Shown in pieces: positions 42,446 through 51,091 of a DNA stretch of 64,000 bases. A program made the position numbers and the translations under genes. The first letter of the stretch is position 1. Each line of letters opens with the position of its first letter. The notes under the pieces were generated by a model. That model saw only the letters and a program-made list of their open reading frames with translations, searched no databases and was not told the DNA's origin. The stretch lies in assembly GCA_910577235.1 (NCBI GenBank), contig CAJTMX010000010.1, positions 1 to 64,000 of the forward strand. The letters are read 5' to 3'. The stretch is from an uncultured Acetatifactor sp. (GTDB taxonomy: Bacteria > Bacillota > Clostridia > Lachnospirales > Lachnospiraceae).

Positions 42446-43812
42446 AACGAGTGATCACGTATGGGTCTTTTGACCTGTTCCATGAGGGACATTACAATTT
42501 GCTGAAACGCGCCAAGGCGCTGGGGGATTATCTGATCGTGGGAGTGACAACAGAACAGTATGACGAGTCAAGGGGAAAATTGAATATCGTGGACCCTTTG
42601 GACAAGCGTATTGAGAATGTGCTGAACAGCGGATTTGCAGATGAGGTCATAGTGGAGGATCACCCGGGCCAGAAAGTGGAGGATGTACAAAAATATAATA
42701 TAGATATTTTCACGGTGGGTTCTGACTGGCAGGGAGCTTTTGAATTTCTGGAGCCGTATTGCCAGGTGGTATACTTGGAGCGAACAAAGAATATATCATC
42801 CACACAGATGCGCGCGCGGGGGCACAATATTATCCGTATCGGCGTGATCGGCAGCGGTCGGATTGCGGAGCGTTTTGTACCGGAGGCGAAATATGTCAGC
42901 GGCGTGCTGGTCAATAGTGTTTATAATCCCCATCTGGACAGTGCCCGGGAATTTGCCCGGCAGCTAGAGTTGGATGTGGCAACGGACGTGCTGGATGAGT
43001 TGTGGGATGAGGTGGACGCTGTGTACATTGCGTCTCCTCATGAAACCCATTACAGTTATGCCAAAGTCGCGCTGGAACATGACAAGCACGTGCTCTGTGA
43101 AAAGCCGTTGGCGTTCTCTCGACGTGAGGCGGAAGAGTTGTTTGTCATTGCCGAGCAACGGGGAAAAATTCTCCTGGAGGCTATAAAGACGGCCTATTGT
43201 CCAGGATTTGTCCAGATGCTGGGAATCGCTAAGACAGGGACTATAGGAAAGATCTGTGATGTGGAGGCGTGTTTTACGCGTCTCACTCCGGAAAATCTGC
43301 GAGAGAGGACTGATCTGAAGTATGGTGGCGCATTTACGGAGTTTGGGAGCCATACGCTGTTGCCGATCATTAAATTGTTGGGCCCTGATTATAAGGAAGT
43401 GAGGTTTGACAGTATTCTTGATGAAAACGGCATCGACTTATATACCAAGGCGTCTTTCCGCTATGAGAATGGAATGGCGATGTCTAAGAGCGGTGTAGGT
43501 GTTAAGTCGGAGGGCCAGCTCTTGATCTCAGGCACTAAGGGCTATATCCTTGCGGAGTCTCCCTGGTGGCTGACACAGTATTTTGAGGTGCGTTATGAGG
43601 ACCCTAATAAGAAGGATCGATATTTCTCCAAGTTTTTGGGTCAGGGGCTGCGGTATGAAATCAGCGATTTTGCTTATATGATCCAGGGGCATCGAGGGAG
43701 ATATTATAAGTTTACACCTGAGGATTCCATTGCCATTGCCAGCATTATGGAGAGGTTCTTAGCGGAGAGGTTTAAAAATGAAAATATGGGCGCACAGAGG
43801 TTGCAGTTATAA
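42442..43812 (+). CDS. Fusion of TagD-like cytidylyltransferase and Gfo/Idh/MocA oxidoreductase
   Basis: Residues 1-128 are a complete nucleotidyltransferase of the glycerol-3-phosphate cytidylyltransferase type (ITYGSFDLFHEGHYNLL with HxGH, and RTKNISSTQMR). Residues 132-456 are a complete Gfo/Idh/MocA dehydrogenase (IGVIGSGRIAERF for NAD; CEKPLAFSRREAEEL with the catalytic EKP; GGAFTEFGSH). The junction is seamless and in frame. A single polypeptide could make a CDP-polyol and oxidise or reduce its precursor, in the way that TarI-TarJ fusions make CDP-ribitol, but the alditol is unknown. It is coupled to the upstream transferase by ATGA and overlaps the next gene by 35 bases. Confidence 0.88.
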   Translation: MKRVITYGSFDLFHEGHYNLLKRAKALGDYLIVGVTTEQYDESRGKLNIVDPLDKRIENVLNSGFADEVIVEDHPGQKVEDVQKYNIDIFTVGSDWQGAFEFLEPYCQVVYLERTKNISSTQMRARGHNIIRIGVIGSGRIAERFVPEAKYVSGVLVNSVYNPHLDSAREFARQLELDVATDVLDELWDEVDAVYIASPHETHYSYAKVALEHDKHVLCEKPLAFSRREAEELFVIAEQRGKILLEAIKTAYCPGFVQMLGIAKTGTIGKICDVEACFTRLTPENLRERTDLKYGGAFTEFGSHTLLPIIKLLGPDYKEVRFDSILDENGIDLYTKASFRYENGMAMSKSGVGVKSEGQLLISGTKGYILAESPWWLTQYFEVRYEDPNKKDRYFSKFLGQGLRYEISDFAYMIQGHRGRYYKFTPEDSIAIASIMERFLAERFKNENMGAQRLQL

Positions 43813-45862
43813 ATATCCCGAGAATACTCTATCTTCTTTTAGAGAGGCCTGTCGGTATGAGATTATGGGCATCGAACTGGACATCCAACTTTCGAGAGAT
43901 GGAGAGATAGTCGTCATCCATGATGAGAGGGTGGACCGCACCACGGACGGAAACGGCTACGTAAAAGATATGACGCTGCGGGAGCTAAAACGGCTTAGGA
44001 TATTGCCTAATCCACAGAGCAGCAAAATCTATGAGACAATACCCACTATGCGCGAAGTTTTGGCCTATCTTGCTCCTGTATGCCACAGGGATGGTCTGCT
44101 GATTAACATAGAATTGAAAAACAGTGTAGTCCGTTATGAAGGCATGGAACAGAAGATTCTGGATTTGGTTGCGGAATATGAACTGGGAAATAATATTATT
44201 TACAGCTCATTTAATAAGGATTCTGTCAGGTTATTAAAAGAGTTGGATTCCGGTGTAAAAGTCTGTATCCTGTCTGAGAGTGTATCGGACGGGTTGGAGT
44301 TTTTACGGTGTGTCCCTGTGGAGGGTATACACCCCTTTCTCAAGGCAAAAGACATAGCATTGCTTATGAAAGAGTCTACCAGAGATATTCTTGGACAGGG
44401 AATTCGGGTACGCGCCTGGAACATAAGAAGCGGCGAACCCTTTTTCCCGGAGAACAGAAGATATGAGATACAGGATACAGAGAGACTTGAGCAGGCGGGC
44501 ATTACGGATCTTTTTACAAATATACCGGAAACATATGTTCCGTTAAAAAGACTTTCTCCAAAGCAGATTATTCTTGAGAAGGGGAGAAATATTTCTGATG
44601 AAACGGGATATATTCAGAGTGCGGAAGAAATCTACCTGGCGTCTGGACGTTTTTATCATGTATATCCGGGAGATAGACTGCGGGTAAACAGAGGGACGGA
44701 ATACAGAATATACCGTTATTCTACAGATATAAAGGGAGATTTGATCCATACCTATTGCTATGAGCCGGAACAAAATTGGGCTAGTTATGTGCGGGAGCAG
44801 GAAGAATGGCGGACGTATGATACAACGTTCGATAGGGAATGTTATATTCGCATAGTCGCGAAACAACGATTTCTGCCGGAATCTGTGGAGGGAAATGATA
44901 CCGCTGGGTGGGAGCCATGTGTTTTGCTGGAATGTGTCAACGAACCCGACATGGAGTGGCCAGACTATTTTCAAGCCGAGACGTTGTTGACGGTAGAAAA
45001 AGTCTGGAACTGCTTGCTGGACGAAGAAGATTTGGCATTTGCTGTAATTACCGATACTCATTATGTCAATAATGGTACATGGGAAAGGTCTGCGTATAAC
45101 CTGCAACAGGTTGTAACCCGACTGCCCCTTAACGGTATCATTCATCTCGGAGACTTGACGGATGGTATATTACCGATAGCTCAGACTAAAGAATCCGTGG
45201 AATATGTGATGGCGGATATGAAACGAACAGGGCTGCCGGTTTATTTTTGCTGCGGAAATCATGATTCTAATTATTTTTATAATAATCCGGAGAAGATGAC
45301 GGAGAGAGAAATGAGCGTATACTATCTGAGAAAAGAGAGGCCGTGGTATTATGTGGACTATCCTGCTCAAAAACTTCGGATATTGTACCTATATTCCTTC
45401 GATTATCGTGAGAAGATCAGATATGGATTTCCTATAGAGGAGCTGGAGTGGATAAAAGAAACGCTTGAGGACATGGAAGACGAGTGGGCTGTTCTGGTGT
45501 GCTCCCATGTGCCCCCTCTGCCGGAAATTCATTTTTGGAGTGATCAGATCCGGAACGGTGAAGCATTGCTGGAAATATTGGAGAAATATCATGCAGAAGG
45601 TAAAAAGGTTTTGGCTTATGTACATGGACACAACCATGGAGAGCAGATTTATACCCGTAGACCTTTTCCTATTGTTTCGCTGGGATGTAATAAAATGGAA
45701 GATTTCCAGGATAGGAAACCCCGGGGATCTTGGACATACACAAGGCGGCAGGGCACGGTGACGGAAGATTTGTGGGATGTCATGATTGTGCATGCGGATC
45801 ATAGCGGGATTGACTTTATTAGGTTTGGCGCTGGTGAGGATAAGCATATAGTCTGCGGATAG
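43778..45862 (+). CDS. Fusion of glycerophosphodiester phosphodiesterase and calcineurin-like phosphoesterase
   Basis: The 694-residue protein starts with a complete GDPD barrel (HRGCSYKYPENTLSSF with the catalytic HRG and ENT; ELDIQLSRDGEIVVIHD; residues 1-250). A beta-rich segment of unknown type spans about 255-405 (YRIYRYSTDIKGD). Residues 415-680 are a metallophosphatase with all metal motifs: VITDTHY, HLGDLTDG, CCGNHDS, CSHVPP and YVHGHNHGE. No signal peptide is present, so it appears cytoplasmic. The GDPD domain would split glycerophosphodiesters and the second domain a phosphomonoester or diester, which fits turnover or salvage of glycerol-phosphate units. The start lies 35 bases inside the previous gene. 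Confidence 0.87.
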   Translation: MKIWAHRGCSYKYPENTLSSFREACRYEIMGIELDIQLSRDGEIVVIHDERVDRTTDGNGYVKDMTLRELKRLRILPNPQSSKIYETIPTMREVLAYLAPVCHRDGLLINIELKNSVVRYEGMEQKILDLVAEYELGNNIIYSSFNKDSVRLLKELDSGVKVCILSESVSDGLEFLRCVPVEGIHPFLKAKDIALLMKESTRDILGQGIRVRAWNIRSGEPFFPENRRYEIQDTERLEQAGITDLFTNIPETYVPLKRLSPKQIILEKGRNISDETGYIQSAEEIYLASGRFYHVYPGDRLRVNRGTEYRIYRYSTDIKGDLIHTYCYEPEQNWASYVREQEEWRTYDTTFDRECYIRIVAKQRFLPESVEGNDTAGWEPCVLLECVNEPDMEWPDYFQAETLLTVEKVWNCLLDEEDLAFAVITDTHYVNNGTWERSAYNLQQVVTRLPLNGIIHLGDLTDGILPIAQTKESVEYVMADMKRTGLPVYFCCGNHDSNYFYNNPEKMTEREMSVYYLRKERPWYYVDYPAQKLRILYLYSFDYREKIRYGFPIEELEWIKETLEDMEDEWAVLVCSHVPPLPEIHFWSDQIRNGEALLEILEKYHAEGKKVLAYVHGHNHGEQIYTRRPFPIVSLGCNKMEDFQDRKPRGSWTYTRRQGTVTEDLWDVMIVHADHSGIDFIRFGAGEDKHIVCG

Positions 45863-45887
45863 AAGGCTTATAATACAGTATTTTTTC

Positions 45888-45916
45888 TGGCAATATAGTA
45901 TAGACTATGGTATAAT
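45888..45916 (+). promoter_or_regulatory. Extended -10 promoter before the radical SAM gene
   Basis: TGGTATAAT (45908-45916) is a perfect extended -10; the -35 (TGGCAA, 45888-45893) is weak with 17-base spacing. It lies in the 150 bp gap between the GDPD fusion and the radical SAM gene, so downstream genes may also be transcribed from here. Confidence 0.5.
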
Positions 45917-46012
45917 ATGCTTGTTTGGCACTGGAGACTATTTGGATTCTGGAGCGGCTCTTGAAGATCAGCAAAGTGAATTGCATGTGACATAAGGAAA
46001 GTAGGGTATCTT

Positions 46013-47155
46013 ATGAGTGAAAAAAAAATCATATTCGGAGCCGGGAAATATGGTAAGGATGCCTTTGAAAAACTTGGAGAAGAGCAAGTAGAAGGTTTTA
46101 TAGATAATAATATTGAAAAACAGAAGTCACTATTTTGCGGAAAACCGGTTATGAGTTTGGAACAGGCGGCATCCATGCACTGCCATATATTGATTGCAAG
46201 TAAATATTCAGCCGGCATGATAAAGCAGTTAAAGGAATACGGTATAGAAGACTATTCAGTGTTTCTGAACCGTTTGCACAAATATTATGAAACTGACGAA
46301 CTTATTGTTAATCCATATGATGCAAGAAAAGAGATGCGCACTGAGGAAGAGTGGAATAACAGCGATAGAATGCAATATACCAGAGCGGCTGTCTTCGATG
46401 AAGTAGAGGGGTTATACCACAATGTGCCTCTTTTTGAGGCTATTGAAGTCGAAACCATTAATCGTTGCAATGGAACCTGTTCTTTTTGTCCTGTAAACCG
46501 CAATGTCGATCCGCGAAAACATATGAAAATGTCTGAACAATTGTTTAAAAATATTGTAGACCAACTTGCGGAGATACATTATAGCGGGCGATTTTCTGTT
46601 TTTTCAAACAACGAACCATTGCTGGACGACAGAATCGTGGAGTTAAACCAATATGCAAGAGCGAGACTGCCGGAGGCTGTAATGCATATGTTTACCAATG
46701 GGACATTGTTTACGCTTGATAAGTTTATTGCGCTCACAGACGTTCTGGACGAGCTTATTATCGATAATTATCAACAGGACTTGAAACTGATTAAACCTTG
46801 CTCCGAGATACGGGACTATTGTAAGGAGCACCCGGAACTGACTAAAAAAGTTACGATTGTATTAAGAAAACCGAAGGAAATTCTTACTTCCAGAGGCGGA
46901 ACAGCCCCAAATCGTAAAGTTGTTCCGGAATATGGAGAAGACAGGTGTACATTGCCGTTTAAACAAATGATCATAAGGCCTGACGGAAAAGTTTCGTTGT
47001 GCTGCAATGATGCAATAGGCAAGTATACACTAGGCGATTTAAACAAGGAAAAATTGCTGGATGTCTGGTATGGACCAAGATTTCAGAAAGTTCGTCAATG
47101 CTTGTACGAAGGAAGAAAGCAATGGGGAGACTGCAGGCATTGTGATACATTTTGA
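46013..47155 (+). CDS. Radical SAM/SPASM enzyme with N-terminal Rossmann-like module
   Basis: The 380 residues split into an N-terminal nucleotide-binding-like module (IIFGAGKYGKDAF, 5-17; VEGFIDNN near 30), a linker, and a radical SAM core with the CNGTCSFC (Cx3Cx2C) cluster motif near residue 152. A SPASM-type C-terminal region has CTLPFKQMIIRPDGKVSLCCND (given here as CTLPFKQ and GKVSLCCND) and a final CRHC, providing ligands for auxiliary clusters. It should carry out a radical reaction on a sugar, peptide or lipid linked to this locus; related proteins occur in polysaccharide clusters without known substrate. AAGGAAAGTAGGG precedes the ATG. Nine A in a row (46020-46028) lie at codons 3-6. 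Confidence 0.87.
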   Translation: MSEKKIIFGAGKYGKDAFEKLGEEQVEGFIDNNIEKQKSLFCGKPVMSLEQAASMHCHILIASKYSAGMIKQLKEYGIEDYSVFLNRLHKYYETDELIVNPYDARKEMRTEEEWNNSDRMQYTRAAVFDEVEGLYHNVPLFEAIEVETINRCNGTCSFCPVNRNVDPRKHMKMSEQLFKNIVDQLAEIHYSGRFSVFSNNEPLLDDRIVELNQYARARLPEAVMHMFTNGTLFTLDKFIALTDVLDELIIDNYQQDLKLIKPCSEIRDYCKEHPELTKKVTIVLRKPKEILTSRGGTAPNRKVVPEYGEDRCTLPFKQMIIRPDGKVSLCCNDAIGKYTLGDLNKEKLLDVWYGPRFQKVRQCLYEGRKQWGDCRHCDTF

Positions 47156-47175
47156 TAGCAGGCGAGAGGTAATTA

Positions 47176-48441
47176 ATGAGGAAAAATGAGCAATTAACAG
47201 AACAAAAGTATATTCGTATGAGGAAGAGAAAGGCTTTTAGGGAAAGCCTGCTATATTATTTTTTTTGTATATTCCCTATTTGCCGCAATAAAATTACGAT
47301 TTGCACTTTCGAGGGAAAGGGCGGATTTTGTTGCAATCCCAGATATATAGTTGAAGAGCTAAGAAGGAGAAATAATGCGTATCATTTTGTTTGGCTGGTG
47401 AACGATCCGTCCAAACAATTTCCCGACTATGTAACCCCAGTCAAAAATACACTGTGGAACAGGGCGTACCATCTGTCAACATCTAAGGTGTGGATTGACA
47501 ACTATAGAAAACCTTATGGCACAAGAAAAAGGAAAGGACAGTATTATCTTCAGACCTGGCATGGGGCGCTGTCGTTTAAAACGCTGGGTTTGTGGAGAGG
47601 AGAGGGTTTTTCCAAGATGGCGTATCTCGTCAGCAGGAATGATTCAGAAATGACGGATTATGTTATATGTGATTCCGAGTGGGGAAGGCAGGTTTATCCC
47701 AAGGGGTTGGTTTATAATGGAGAGTATTTGAAATTTGGATCGGCCCGATGTGATATTATGGTTAATTTCAGAGTGCGGCAGCGAGATAATATCCGCGAAC
47801 TCTATCACTTGCCCAAAGAGACAAAGATAGTAATGTTTGCGCCAACATTTAGGGAAACAGGACAGAAAGGACAAAGAGGCGTGTTTGTGGAAAACAATAC
47901 GCTGGACTTTTTAAGAATGGTAGAGAATCTGAGCAGGCGCTTTTCGGGGGAGTGGTATCTGTTCTTGCGCTTACACCCCCAATTGGCCAGCGAGATGGAA
48001 AAATATCCATTAGAGGGCCTGGAAGGGCGGACTATAGACGTGAGCCAGGCCGACGATATGTGTGAGATTCTGGCGGGAGTCGATGTGCTGATAACGGACT
48101 ATTCCAGCGCGGCTATGGACGCGGGCTTTGCGAATATTCCGGTATTTTTGTATACCGACGATATAGAAAAGTATATAGAGGACAGAGGAGGACTGTTTTG
48201 GACATTTCCGGAGAAGGGGCCAGAGCCAATCGTCAGCAATAAAGCGGTGACTCCTGACATTAAAGCCATACTCCCCTATCCTCTGGCAAGAAACAATGAT
48301 GAATTGGAGAGTAATATACTAAACTTTGATTCTGAGAAATATACCAAAATGACACATGAATTTGCACAGGCGATAGGCTTGCTAAATGACGGCAAAGCTT
48401 CAAAAAGGGCAGCGGATCATGTAGAGAGGTGGCTAAGATGA
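47176..48441 (+). CDS. CDP-glycerol glycerophosphotransferase (TagB/TagF family)
   Basis: This GT-B-fold enzyme of 421 residues transfers an alditol-phosphate from a CDP-alditol to a glycan or to a growing teichoic-acid-like chain. Diagnostic segments are YYLQTWHGALSFKTLG (near 116), CDSEWGRQVYP, KIVMFAPTFRETGQKG (near 216), LFLRLHPQL (near 258) and VLITDYSSAAMDAGF (near 296); the histidines of WHG and LHP are the usual catalytic and phosphate-binding residues. The first 45 residues are basic and hydrophobic and could bind the membrane. GAGG precedes the ATG. It overlaps the next TagD-like gene by ATGA, so donor synthesis and transfer are coupled. Confidence 0.92.
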   Translation: MRKNEQLTEQKYIRMRKRKAFRESLLYYFFCIFPICRNKITICTFEGKGGFCCNPRYIVEELRRRNNAYHFVWLVNDPSKQFPDYVTPVKNTLWNRAYHLSTSKVWIDNYRKPYGTRKRKGQYYLQTWHGALSFKTLGLWRGEGFSKMAYLVSRNDSEMTDYVICDSEWGRQVYPKGLVYNGEYLKFGSARCDIMVNFRVRQRDNIRELYHLPKETKIVMFAPTFRETGQKGQRGVFVENNTLDFLRMVENLSRRFSGEWYLFLRLHPQLASEMEKYPLEGLEGRTIDVSQADDMCEILAGVDVLITDYSSAAMDAGFANIPVFLYTDDIEKYIEDRGGLFWTFPEKGPEPIVSNKAVTPDIKAILPYPLARNNDELESNILNFDSEKYTKMTHEFAQAIGLLNDGKASKRAADHVERWLR

Positions 48442-49865
48442 AAAGAGTGATCACATACGGCACGTTCGACTTGCTGCATTATGGGCACATAAACCTTTTG
48501 AGAAGAGCAAAGGAGCAAGGCGATTATTTGGTGGTTGCCCTTTCAACGGATGAGTTTAACTGGAAGGAAAAGCATAAAAAGTGCTATTTTTCATATGAGC
48601 AAAGGAAACAGTTGCTGGAGGCGATTCGGTATGTAGATTTGGTTATACCCGAGCAGAACTGGGAGCAGAAGGCCAAAGACATAAAGGAATATCACATAGA
48701 TACTTTTGTAATGGGGGACGACTGGGCGGGTAAATTTGACTTTCTTCGGGATGAAGGCTGTGAGGTAATATATTTTAACAGAACTCCGGAGATCAGTTCG
48801 TCTCAGATCAAGCATGATTTTCGAGAAGGTATCTCGGAGTGCTCTGACATGCCATATCCATCAAATCAAAGGAGGCAGAAAATGCGTTTGTTTATTTGGG
48901 GTACGGGGCGGCTGGTAGGAAAGGTCGTGGGGAAACATATTGATATTGAATGTGTTGAAGGATTTATTGACAATGATACATCCAAAAAAGAATATATGGG
49001 GAAAAGGGTGTATAGTCCGAATGAGATGCTGGAAATGGAGTATGATGCCATTTGCGTAGCCAATTTATATGCAGGCGAGATATACGGCCAATGCCAGAGT
49101 ATAGGTATTGATCTCAGAAAGGTAATTTTCCTGTATAATAATTGCGCAATGCAGGATATGAATAGGGATTATGGGTTTGTTGAGACCGTATTGGGCAGAG
49201 AATATGCGGAGATTGTGAAAAAACGTTACCATGTGGTCCGTGGAGTGGAAGCGGATGGAGATCTCTTCTTGGGGGAGGAGACGGGAGAATATTATAGCAA
49301 TGATTATGTCAGGATCAAGTCATTTGAGTTGGCAGTAAAAGAAATACGAAAACGGAAAATAGCTGGTGCGGTTGCTGAAGTAGGCGTATTTAGAGGAGAA
49401 TTTGCGCAATATATCAATCGTGCATTTCCTGATAGTACATGCTATCTGTTTGATACCTTTGAGGGGTTTGATGCAAATGAAGCCCTTGACGAGCTGAAAA
49501 GGGGCAACTGCACAAACGCCTTTGTGGAAGCATATAAGCAGACCAATATAGGCATGGTGCTGGACAAGATGAAGCATCTGGATAAAATAGTGATCAAACA
49601 GGGATTTTTTCCGGAGTCTTTGGATGGCTTGGAAGATGTCTTCATATTTGTCTCCCTGGACGTTGACTTTGAAAATTCCATATATGAAGGCTTGAAATAT
49701 TTTTACCCCAGGGTATTGGAGGGGGGATTTATATTCGTGCACGACTATAATAGTGATCTGGCGGGCGTGGAAAAAGCAGTGGACCGCTATGAGAGTGAAC
49801 AACGGGTCAGGCTTTGCAAAATGCCGCTCTGCGATGCCAATGGTACATTGGTGATTATGAAATAG
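48438..49865 (+). CDS. Triple fusion: TagD-like cytidylyltransferase, Rossmann-like module, TylF-type methyltransferase
   Basis: Residues 1-130 are a TagD-like cytidylyltransferase (ITYGTFDLLHYGHINLL with HxGH; TPEISSSQIK). From residue 149 a small Rossmann-like module follows (MRLFIWGTGRLVGKVVG; VEGFIDNDTSKKEYMG), and residues 255-475 are a TylF/MycF-type O-methyltransferase (AEVGVFRGEFAQYINRAFP; FDTFEGFD; DVDFENSIYEGLKYFYPRV in part; VHDYNSD). It could make a CDP-alditol and methylate the sugar product. An internal ATG at 48882, six bases after AAAGGAGG, begins exactly at the module, so a shorter 327-residue product is possible. The start overlaps the preceding stop by ATGA. Confidence 0.85.
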   Translation: MKRVITYGTFDLLHYGHINLLRRAKEQGDYLVVALSTDEFNWKEKHKKCYFSYEQRKQLLEAIRYVDLVIPEQNWEQKAKDIKEYHIDTFVMGDDWAGKFDFLRDEGCEVIYFNRTPEISSSQIKHDFREGISECSDMPYPSNQRRQKMRLFIWGTGRLVGKVVGKHIDIECVEGFIDNDTSKKEYMGKRVYSPNEMLEMEYDAICVANLYAGEIYGQCQSIGIDLRKVIFLYNNCAMQDMNRDYGFVETVLGREYAEIVKKRYHVVRGVEADGDLFLGEETGEYYSNDYVRIKSFELAVKEIRKRKIAGAVAEVGVFRGEFAQYINRAFPDSTCYLFDTFEGFDANEALDELKRGNCTNAFVEAYKQTNIGMVLDKMKHLDKIVIKQGFFPESLDGLEDVFIFVSLDVDFENSIYEGLKYFYPRVLEGGFIFVHDYNSDLAGVEKAVDRYESEQRVRLCKMPLCDANGTLVIMK

Positions 49866-49882
49866 GCTCCGAGGAGAATAAT

Positions 49883-51025
49883 ATGAAAGCCGAAAATTTG
49901 TGTGCGCTGCTTTCAGTAGTGGTTCCTGTATATAATATTGTATCCTATATAGATCGCTGCGTGGAAAGTATTGTCGAGCAGACCTATGAAAATCTGGAAA
50001 TTATATTAGTAGATGACGGGTCCACTGATGAAAGCGGTATGAAATGCGATTTGTGGGCTCAGAGAGACGCAAGAGTGAGGGTGATCCACAAGCAGAACGG
50101 TGGATTGGTCAGTGCAAGGCAGGCAGGTGTAGCGGCGGCAACAGGTGAATATCTTGCTCATGTGGATGGGGATGACTGGATAGAAAGGGAAACGTATGCT
50201 GAAATGATGGCATTGGCTTCTTCCTGTGATGCAGATATAGTTACTATGGGGCTGACAAGGGATTATGCAGGGCATTCTGTCGTAAACCGGGAGACCTTTG
50301 AGCCGGGGATTTATAGAGGGGAAAAGCTGAATATATTCTGGTCGCAAATGATTGATGATAAACGCTTTTTCCACAGCAAACTGAACCATCATATTACTAC
50401 CAAGATATTCAAGACAGAATTAGTCAGAGATTATCAAATGCGTCTCTCTACAGATGCCAGGATCGGAGAGGATATTGCGGTGGTTTATCCGTGTCTTTTG
50501 GCTGCGAATTGTGTGGTGGTGTCGGGTCTTGAGTATTACCACTATACGATAAGACCGGGGTCTATCATGGATACGGAAGCGGATGAAAAAAGCTCTCTGA
50601 AAGCGGTAGAGAAAGCACTGAACGAGGCAGCCTGTAAGTATGCAGCCAAAATCCCAAATATAAAGAGACAATTTGAAATGCTCTTGCTTTACACATGTCT
50701 GTTCAGCATTCCGAAAGAAATTATAAAGTGTAATGGAAATGAGATTTTTCCATTTAAAAGTTTGAAAAAAGGCGATCGGATATTGCTATATGGTGCCGGG
50801 CGTTTTGGAAAGGCATTGTATCAATATATAGCTGAAAGTAACGCGTGTGAAATTATCGCATGGACAGATAAATCCAAGGTGGAAGGAATTACACCTGTGG
50901 AAAAGGCGCTGGAACGCGAGTATGATAAGATTGTGATTGCTGTTTTACTGGCAGATGTTGCCGAAGAAATCAGGGCCGAGTTGTTGAGCAGAGGGGTGGA
51001 TGCATATAAAATTGTGCAGTTATAA
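49883..51025 (+). CDS. Family 2 glycosyltransferase with C-terminal Rossmann-like module
   Basis: The 380-residue protein opens with a standard GT-A domain (LLSVVVPVYNIVSYIDRCV; ILVDDGSTDESG near 40; HVDGDDWIERETY near 94). After a helical linker, residues 290-380 form a module DRILLYGAGRFGKALYQYI...IIAWTDKS of the same type as in the neighbouring fusion proteins. GAGGAG lies upstream of ATG 49883, while the longer open frame overlaps the previous gene. The module could bind a nucleotide or be a partner-binding part; it lacks residues of a known enzyme. The sugar added is unknown. Confidence 0.85.
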   Translation: MKAENLCALLSVVVPVYNIVSYIDRCVESIVEQTYENLEIILVDDGSTDESGMKCDLWAQRDARVRVIHKQNGGLVSARQAGVAAATGEYLAHVDGDDWIERETYAEMMALASSCDADIVTMGLTRDYAGHSVVNRETFEPGIYRGEKLNIFWSQMIDDKRFFHSKLNHHITTKIFKTELVRDYQMRLSTDARIGEDIAVVYPCLLAANCVVVSGLEYYHYTIRPGSIMDTEADEKSSLKAVEKALNEAACKYAAKIPNIKRQFEMLLLYTCLFSIPKEIIKCNGNEIFPFKSLKKGDRILLYGAGRFGKALYQYIAESNACEIIAWTDKSKVEGITPVEKALEREYDKIVIAVLLADVAEEIRAELLSRGVDAYKIVQL

Positions 51026-51091
51026 TTCGGGGTGGATGCGTGGTTAACAGTAATGCCATGAGCAGATATTTGGAGGTCTTGGAAAGAAGGA

